Below the pieces are notes generated by a model. The model had not been told where the DNA came from. It searched no databases and saw nothing but the letters and a program-made list of their open reading frames with translations. Of a stretch of 64,000 nt of DNA, positions 59,911 through 64,000 are shown piece after piece; the first letter of the stretch is position 1, and each line of letters opens with the position of its first letter. The DNA lies in NCBI RefSeq assembly GCF_020400725.1, contig NZ_JAINVG010000021.1:1-64000 (forward strand), written 5' to 3'. Made by a program: the position numbers and the translations under genes. This stretch comes from Streptomyces sp. NK15101. GTDB lineage: Bacteria > Actinomycetota > Actinomycetes > Streptomycetales > Streptomycetaceae.

Positions 59911-60834
59911 TCAGGGGACGAGGACGACCTTGCCGAGATTGCGCCGGGACTCGACGAGTTCATGGGCGCGCGCCGCTTCGGCGAGCGGGATCTCGGCGGA
60001 GACGCGGGGGCGGAGCGTGCGGTCGCGGTGGAGTTCCCACAGCTCGTCGAGCCAGCGCGCGTACACCTCGGGCTCGCCCCGGGCGATGGCCGCCATCTGG
60101 AAGCCGATGACCGAGGCGCCCCGGACCAGCAGCTCGTACGCGTCGATCGTGCCGCCGCCCGAGCTGAAGGCGACCAGGCGGCCGCCGGGAGCGAGGGCCC
60201 GCACGGCGGGGCCGAGGAGCTCTCCGCCGACCCCGTCGACGACGACGTCGACCGGATCGCCCCAGGACTCGTCCCCGTAGAGCACGACCTCGTCGGCGCC
60301 GAGGGCGCGCACGAACTCCGCCTTCTCCGCGCTGCCGACGGCCGCGACCACCCGGGAGGCCCCGCCCGCCCTGGCGTACTGCAGGGCGAGGGTGCCGACC
60401 GCACTGGCCGCCGCGGTGACCATGACGGCGTCGCCGGGGCGTGGCCGGCCGGCCTCGTAGGCGCCGCGCGCCACCAGTCCGCTGCGTACCAGGGCCACGG
60501 CGTCGACGGCCGTCGCCCGGTCGGGAACACGGGAGGCCATCGTCTGGTGGACGACGGACAGTTCGGCATAGGCGTGGGAGAAGCAGAGGCCGGTGACGCG
60601 GTCGCCCGCGGAGAAGCCCCTGACGCCCGCACCGACGGCGGCGACGACGCCGGCCACCTCACCGCCGAGCGGACCGGGTTCGGCGCCCTCGCGCACCTTC
60701 CGTACGGCGGGCAGCGTGACTCCGACCGCTTCGTTGCGGACCAGCAGCTCACCGGGGCCGGGTTCCGGGACGGGGGCCTCCTCGACGAAGAGGGCCTCGG
60801 GGCCGCCGGTCACCTCGTACCGGACACGACGCAT
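59911..60834 (-). CDS. quinone-oxidoreductase-like MDR dehydrogenase
   Basis: A 307-aa zinc-independent MDR enzyme: RYEVTGGPEALFVEEAPVPEP, GDRVTGLCFSHAYAEL, VMVTAAASAVGTLALQYARAG (NADPH motif) and GADEVVLYGDESW. It reduces quinones or enones with NADPH. GGAGGT lies 5 nt before ATG 60834. Divergent from a MarR-type gene whose operator-like repeat lies between them. Confidence 0.9.
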   Translation of the reverse strand: MRRVRYEVTGGPEALFVEEAPVPEPGPGELLVRNEAVGVTLPAVRKVREGAEPGPLGGEVAGVVAAVGAGVRGFSAGDRVTGLCFSHAYAELSVVHQTMASRVPDRATAVDAVALVRSGLVARGAYEAGRPRPGDAVMVTAAASAVGTLALQYARAGGASRVVAAVGSAEKAEFVRALGADEVVLYGDESWGDPVDVVVDGVGGELLGPAVRALAPGGRLVAFSSGGGTIDAYELLVRGASVIGFQMAAIARGEPEVYARWLDELWELHRDRTLRPRVSAEIPLAEAARAHELVESRRNLGKVVLVP

Positions 60835-60912
60835 GGACACCTCCAGGGGTGACACGGGCAGGGGTTTCGAATTCATGGGGAGCCCCAACGAATCTCACCG
60901 TAGAGGAGAGAC

Positions 60913-60929
60913 CATTGGGAAGTCCAATG
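60913..60929. promoter_or_regulatory. MarR-type operator between oxidoreductase and regulator
   Basis: CATTGG (60913-60918) and CCAATG (60924-60929) with a 5-bp spacer. It is 10 bp upstream of TAGCCT (60939-60944), the likely -10 of the MarR gene. Binding could shut both divergent promoters. Confidence 0.6.
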
Positions 60930-60950
60930 AATTCGGGATAGCCTGTCCCC

Positions 60951-61394
60951 ATGGCCCCCACGGAAGACCCGCACGCCCTGGCGCACATCCAGTCCCTGCC
61001 GAGCTGGCTGCTCGGCCGTGTGGCGGCGCGCGGCCGGAGTCTGGTCGCCGAGGCGATCGCCGGGGAAGGACTGAAGCTCCCGCAGCACGCCGTGCTCGCG
61101 GCGGTGGCCGCGTACGGCCCGGTCGCCCAGGCGGACCTGGTGCGCAGGCTGGGCTTCGACGCGAAGGACGTGGTCCTCCTGCTCAACCACCTGGAGGAAG
61201 CCGGGCTCGCGCGACGGCAGCCCGACCCACGGGACCGCCGAAAGAACGCGGTGACGGTGACGCCGGAGGGCGTACGGACCCTGGAGCGGTGCGCGGAACT
61301 GGCCGAACGGGCCAACTCCACGCTTCTGGCGCCGCTCAGCGCGGCAGAGGCCCGGCAGCTGATGGAGCTGCTGACCCGGGTGCACGAGGCGTAG
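60951..61394 (+). CDS. MarR-family regulator
   Basis: A 147-aa winged-helix regulator: LKLPQHAVLAAVAAYGPVAQADLVRRLGFDAKDVVLLLNHLEEAGLARR, then DPRDRRKNAVTVTPEG as the wing. TAGCCT lies 6 nt before the ATG (leaderless). It probably represses the divergent oxidoreductase gene in response to an electrophile or quinone. Confidence 0.9.
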   Translation: MAPTEDPHALAHIQSLPSWLLGRVAARGRSLVAEAIAGEGLKLPQHAVLAAVAAYGPVAQADLVRRLGFDAKDVVLLLNHLEEAGLARRQPDPRDRRKNAVTVTPEGVRTLERCAELAERANSTLLAPLSAAEARQLMELLTRVHEA

Positions 61395-61471
61395 CCGCGG
61401 ACGGAACCGTTCCGTGACCCGCCCTGTACGATCATGATCCTTTGTCGGGTGCCGAGTCGGGGGATCAAGGC

Positions 61472-64000
61472 ATGGACTTCGTGCTGCCGTTGAACGCTGC
61501 TGCCGCCACGCTGGAGACGGCGGGGGGCAAGGGAGCGGCTCTGTCCGAGCTCGCGCGCGGAGGGCTGCCGGTACCGGGCGGCTTCCACGTGTCGACCGCC
61601 GCGTACCAGGAGTTCGTCACCTCCACCGGCGTGGCCGACCGCATCCGTGCGGAACTCGCCGCCTCCGGACCGGACGACGGCCCGGAGGGGGGTGCGGGTG
61701 CCCGTATCCGGGCGCTATTCGAGGAGGGCCCGTTGCCCTCCGCCCTGGAACAGGCCGTCTCGAAGGCGTACGCGGAACTCGGCGACGGCGCGCGCACGGT
61801 CGCCGTACGCTCGTCGGCCACGGCGGAGGACCTGCCCGACCTGTCCTTCGCCGGCCAGCAGGACACCTACCTGAACGTCACCGGCGAGAGCGCCCTGCTG
61901 GCGGCGGTCCGACGCTGCTGGGCGTCCCTGTGGACCGACCGCGCCCTCGCGTATCGCACCCGGGCGGGCATCGCGCACGAGGACGTCTCGCTCGCCGTGG
62001 TGGTGCAGGAGCTGGTGGCCGCCGATGCCGCCGGGGTGATGTTCACCGTCGACCCGCTCGGCGGGCGCGCCGACCGGCTCGTGGTCAACGCGGCCTGGGG
62101 ACTGGGCGAAGCCGTCGTCAGCGGGCTGGTCACCCCGGACACCCTGGTGGTCGACCGGGCCGGCCTGACCGTCGTGGAGGAACGCGTCGCCGTCAAGGAG
62201 GTGATGACCGTGCCGGCCTCCGGGGGCACCGCGGAGCGGCCGGTCCCCGCCGCCCTGCGCGAAGCCCCGGTCCTCACCGCCGCGGAGGCCGGTGAACTGG
62301 CCCGGCTCGGCCTCGCGATCGAGGAGCTGTACGGGGAGCCGCGCGACGTCGAGTGGGCGCGCGAGGCCGGTTCCTTCCGCATCCTCCAGGCCCGGCCGAT
62401 CACCACCGTCGCGGCGCCCCGGCCCGAGGTGTGGAACGACAGCCTCGGCACCGACTCCCTGTGGACGAGCGCCAACCTGGGTGAGGCCGTCCCGGACGTG
62501 ATGACGCCCGCGACCTGGTCGTTCGTGAAGGCGTTCATGGGCGACGTCATGGTCGGCGCCAGTCTGGAGGGCCGCCCGATGTACGGGAACATCGGCGGCC
62601 GCTTCTACATGAACCTCAGCGTCACGGCCACCCTGGCGGCCGCGTTCGGGCAGGGCCGGAAGTTCGCCCGGGCCAACGAGCTGGTGTTCGGGCGCCTTCC
62701 GGAGGGCGTGGTGATTCCGCTGCTGCCCGCGTCCAGGCTCCGGGTCTGGCGGGACACCCTCGGCGAGGCGTTCGCGGTGATGAGCCGCATTCGCGCGAAC
62801 GGAAAGCAGCTGCCGGCGTTCCTGGAGGAGGCGCCCGCACGCTGCGAGGCACTGCGGGCCCGCGTCGCCGCGGCCGGGACCGGGGAAGAGCTGTCGGCTC
62901 TGTGGGAGTCGGAGGTGGCCCCGTACTTCCGCCGCTGCTGCCACATGCTCCAGGCCGCCACCCGCCAGGGCGGCGACACCCTCGTCAAGGTGCGCGGCAC
63001 CCTGGAGTCCCTGGTGGGCGAAGAGGACGCCGACCTGATGACCACGGGACTCGGCGACGGGGGCCGACTGGCCAGCATGGGACCGCTGCTCGGCCTGGAA
63101 CGGCTCGCCCGCGGCGAGACCGACCGCGACACCTACACCCGTGCGTACGGCCACCGGGGCCCGCACGAGTTCGAGGTGTCCCTCCCGCGGCCCGCCGAGG
63201 ACGCGGACTGGCTCGACCGGCAGCTCGCCGCACTCGGCACGGTCGAAGAGGACGCCGCACTGCGTCTCGCACGGCAGACCGCGGCCCGTGCGGCGGCCTG
63301 GGACCGCCTGGCCGCGGAGCACCCCCGGCGGGTGGCGGGGATACGCGCCGCGGTGGACGCCTGGGCGGCCTCGGCACGCCTGCGGGAAGCCGCCCGCACC
63401 GAGATCGCCCGCGTCTTCTGGCTGCTGCGCACGTTCGTCCTGCGCGCCGGCGAGGTCAGCGGGGCGGGAGAGGAACTGTTCTTCCTGTCCCGCGAGGAGA
63501 TCCTCACCGTGCTCGGCGGCGACCGGACCCCGCTCGCCGCGGTGCCGGCCCGCCGCGCCGCGTACGAGACCTACCGCGCGCTCCCCGTCTACCCGACCCT
63601 GATCCGGGGCGAGTTCGACCCGGCGGCCTGGGCCGCCGACCCGAACCGGCGGGCCGACCTGTTCGACGCGCAGGACACGACGCCCGCCTCGGACACGGTC
63701 TCGGGCTCGCCCGCCTCCGCCGGTGTGGTGGAGGGCGTCGCCCGGGTCGTCGCCGGTGTCGAGGAGGGCGAGGCCGTCCGGCCGGGCGAGATCCTGGTGA
63801 CCACGGTGACGAACATCGGCTGGACGCCCCTGTTCACGCGGATCTCGGCGATCGTGACGGACGTCGGCGCGAACCTCTCGCACGCCTCGATCGTGGCCCG
63901 GGAGCTCGGCATTCCGGCCGTGGTCGGATGTGGCGACGCCACGACCCGGATCCGGTCGGGGGACAGGATCCGCGTGGACGGCGGCCGCGGGACGGTGGAC
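61472..64000 (+). CDS. rifampin-phosphotransferase-like PEP-utilising enzyme (3' end beyond window)
   Basis: 843 codons are visible with no stop. N-terminal ATP-grasp of the PPDK type (about 1-310): LETAGGKGAALSELARGGLPVP, VAVRSSATAEDLPDLSFAGQQ, EWARE and ILQARPIT; a large helical middle domain (about 315-740); then a swivelling phospho-His domain with NLSHASIVARELGIPAVVG (His804). This order, with the His domain at the C-terminus and no PEP TIM barrel after the ATP domain, is that of rifampin phosphotransferases (about 865 aa) rather than PEP synthase. It would transfer phosphate from ATP to a drug or other substrate. No Rif-associated element was seen upstream. Confidence 0.85.
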   Translation, partial: MDFVLPLNAAAATLETAGGKGAALSELARGGLPVPGGFHVSTAAYQEFVTSTGVADRIRAELAASGPDDGPEGGAGARIRALFEEGPLPSALEQAVSKAYAELGDGARTVAVRSSATAEDLPDLSFAGQQDTYLNVTGESALLAAVRRCWASLWTDRALAYRTRAGIAHEDVSLAVVVQELVAADAAGVMFTVDPLGGRADRLVVNAAWGLGEAVVSGLVTPDTLVVDRAGLTVVEERVAVKEVMTVPASGGTAERPVPAALREAPVLTAAEAGELARLGLAIEELYGEPRDVEWAREAGSFRILQARPITTVAAPRPEVWNDSLGTDSLWTSANLGEAVPDVMTPATWSFVKAFMGDVMVGASLEGRPMYGNIGGRFYMNLSVTATLAAAFGQGRKFARANELVFGRLPEGVVIPLLPASRLRVWRDTLGEAFAVMSRIRANGKQLPAFLEEAPARCEALRARVAAAGTGEELSALWESEVAPYFRRCCHMLQAATRQGGDTLVKVRGTLESLVGEEDADLMTTGLGDGGRLASMGPLLGLERLARGETDRDTYTRAYGHRGPHEFEVSLPRPAEDADWLDRQLAALGTVEEDAALRLARQTAARAAAWDRLAAEHPRRVAGIRAAVDAWAASARLREAARTEIARVFWLLRTFVLRAGEVSGAGEELFFLSREEILTVLGGDRTPLAAVPARRAAYETYRALPVYPTLIRGEFDPAAWAADPNRRADLFDAQDTTPASDTVSGSPASAGVVEGVARVVAGVEEGEAVRPGEILVTTVTNIGWTPLFTRISAIVTDVGANLSHASIVARELGIPAVVGCGDATTRIRSGDRIRVDGGRGTVD

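Noticed and set aside
61395..61471. Rif-associated element before the rifampin-phosphotransferase-like gene
   Set aside because: No 19-bp inverted repeat of the reported type is present in this short gap.

Overview
The window is high-GC actinobacterial DNA. Codons end almost always in G or C, GTG starts are common, and the gene families (class IV lanthipeptide synthetase, DUF5819/HTTM pair, AfsR-like ATPase, DUF6596 sigma factor with YciI partner, TROVE protein) point to Streptomyces or a close relative. It looks like chromosomal accessory or arm sequence: mostly small, independent transcription units with many regulators, secreted hydrolases and singleton enzymes. No rRNA, canonical tRNA, transposase or CRISPR array was seen.

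Layout. 1-4.1 kb is a sulfane-sulfur module: a 5'-truncated persulfide-dioxygenase-like protein, a rhodanese behind a CsoR/CstR-type operator, a TauE/SafE exporter, a DoxX-like membrane protein and a divergent SufR-like regulator. 4.1-10.2 kb has a DUF4232 lipoprotein and a GH30-GH3 secreted glycosidase operon with a readable promoter. 10.3-11.4 kb has a conserved protein of unknown function followed by two consecutive RNA modules that fold as circularly permuted tRNA cores. 11.4-16.9 kb is a class IV lanthipeptide cluster: 16-bp repeat array, lanL, lanA, ABC ATPase and permease. 17-24 kb carries VWA, HAD, Sir2, a Cys-rich/small exported peptide pair, acetyltransferase, NAD-dependent reductase and hydrolase genes. 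24.2-29.6 kb has a sigma-factor remnant, HTTM-DUF5819 membrane operon, collagen-like secreted protein, and an M4 metallopeptidase with its emfourin inhibitor. 30-34 kb has VOC, DUF4916, a HEAT-protein/MerR-HEAT operon with a 19-bp-spacer MerR promoter, and thyA-folA. 34-43.7 kb has a serine hydrolase, a MarR-DHA2 efflux pair, rsr (Ro60 orthologue), an orphan ABC-type permease with a DUF1349-like domain and a frameshifted two-component system. 43.8-64 kb has an MFS/M20/Lrp group, an Fe-S-type leucine-rich-repeat-variant protein, peptidase E, a Ser/Thr kinase operon, a subtilisin, sigma factor/YciI, an AfsR-like ATPase, a terpene synthase, an oxidoreductase/MarR pair and a nearly complete rifampin-phosphotransferase-like enzyme that runs off the end.

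Most notable. The RNA pair at 11.08-11.34 kb has a 5+7+5 T-arm, then a 7-bp acceptor-like helix closed by a 6-7 nt loop, then U8-G9 and a D-arm, with the 5' and 3' flanks pairing where an anticodon stem would be. This matches the tRNA-mimic domain reported for bacterial Y RNAs, and the same window carries rsr, the Ro60 orthologue that binds Y RNAs, about 27 kb away. A recurrent pattern of a -10-like hexamer 6-7 nt upstream of the start codon suggests that many genes here give leaderless mRNAs.
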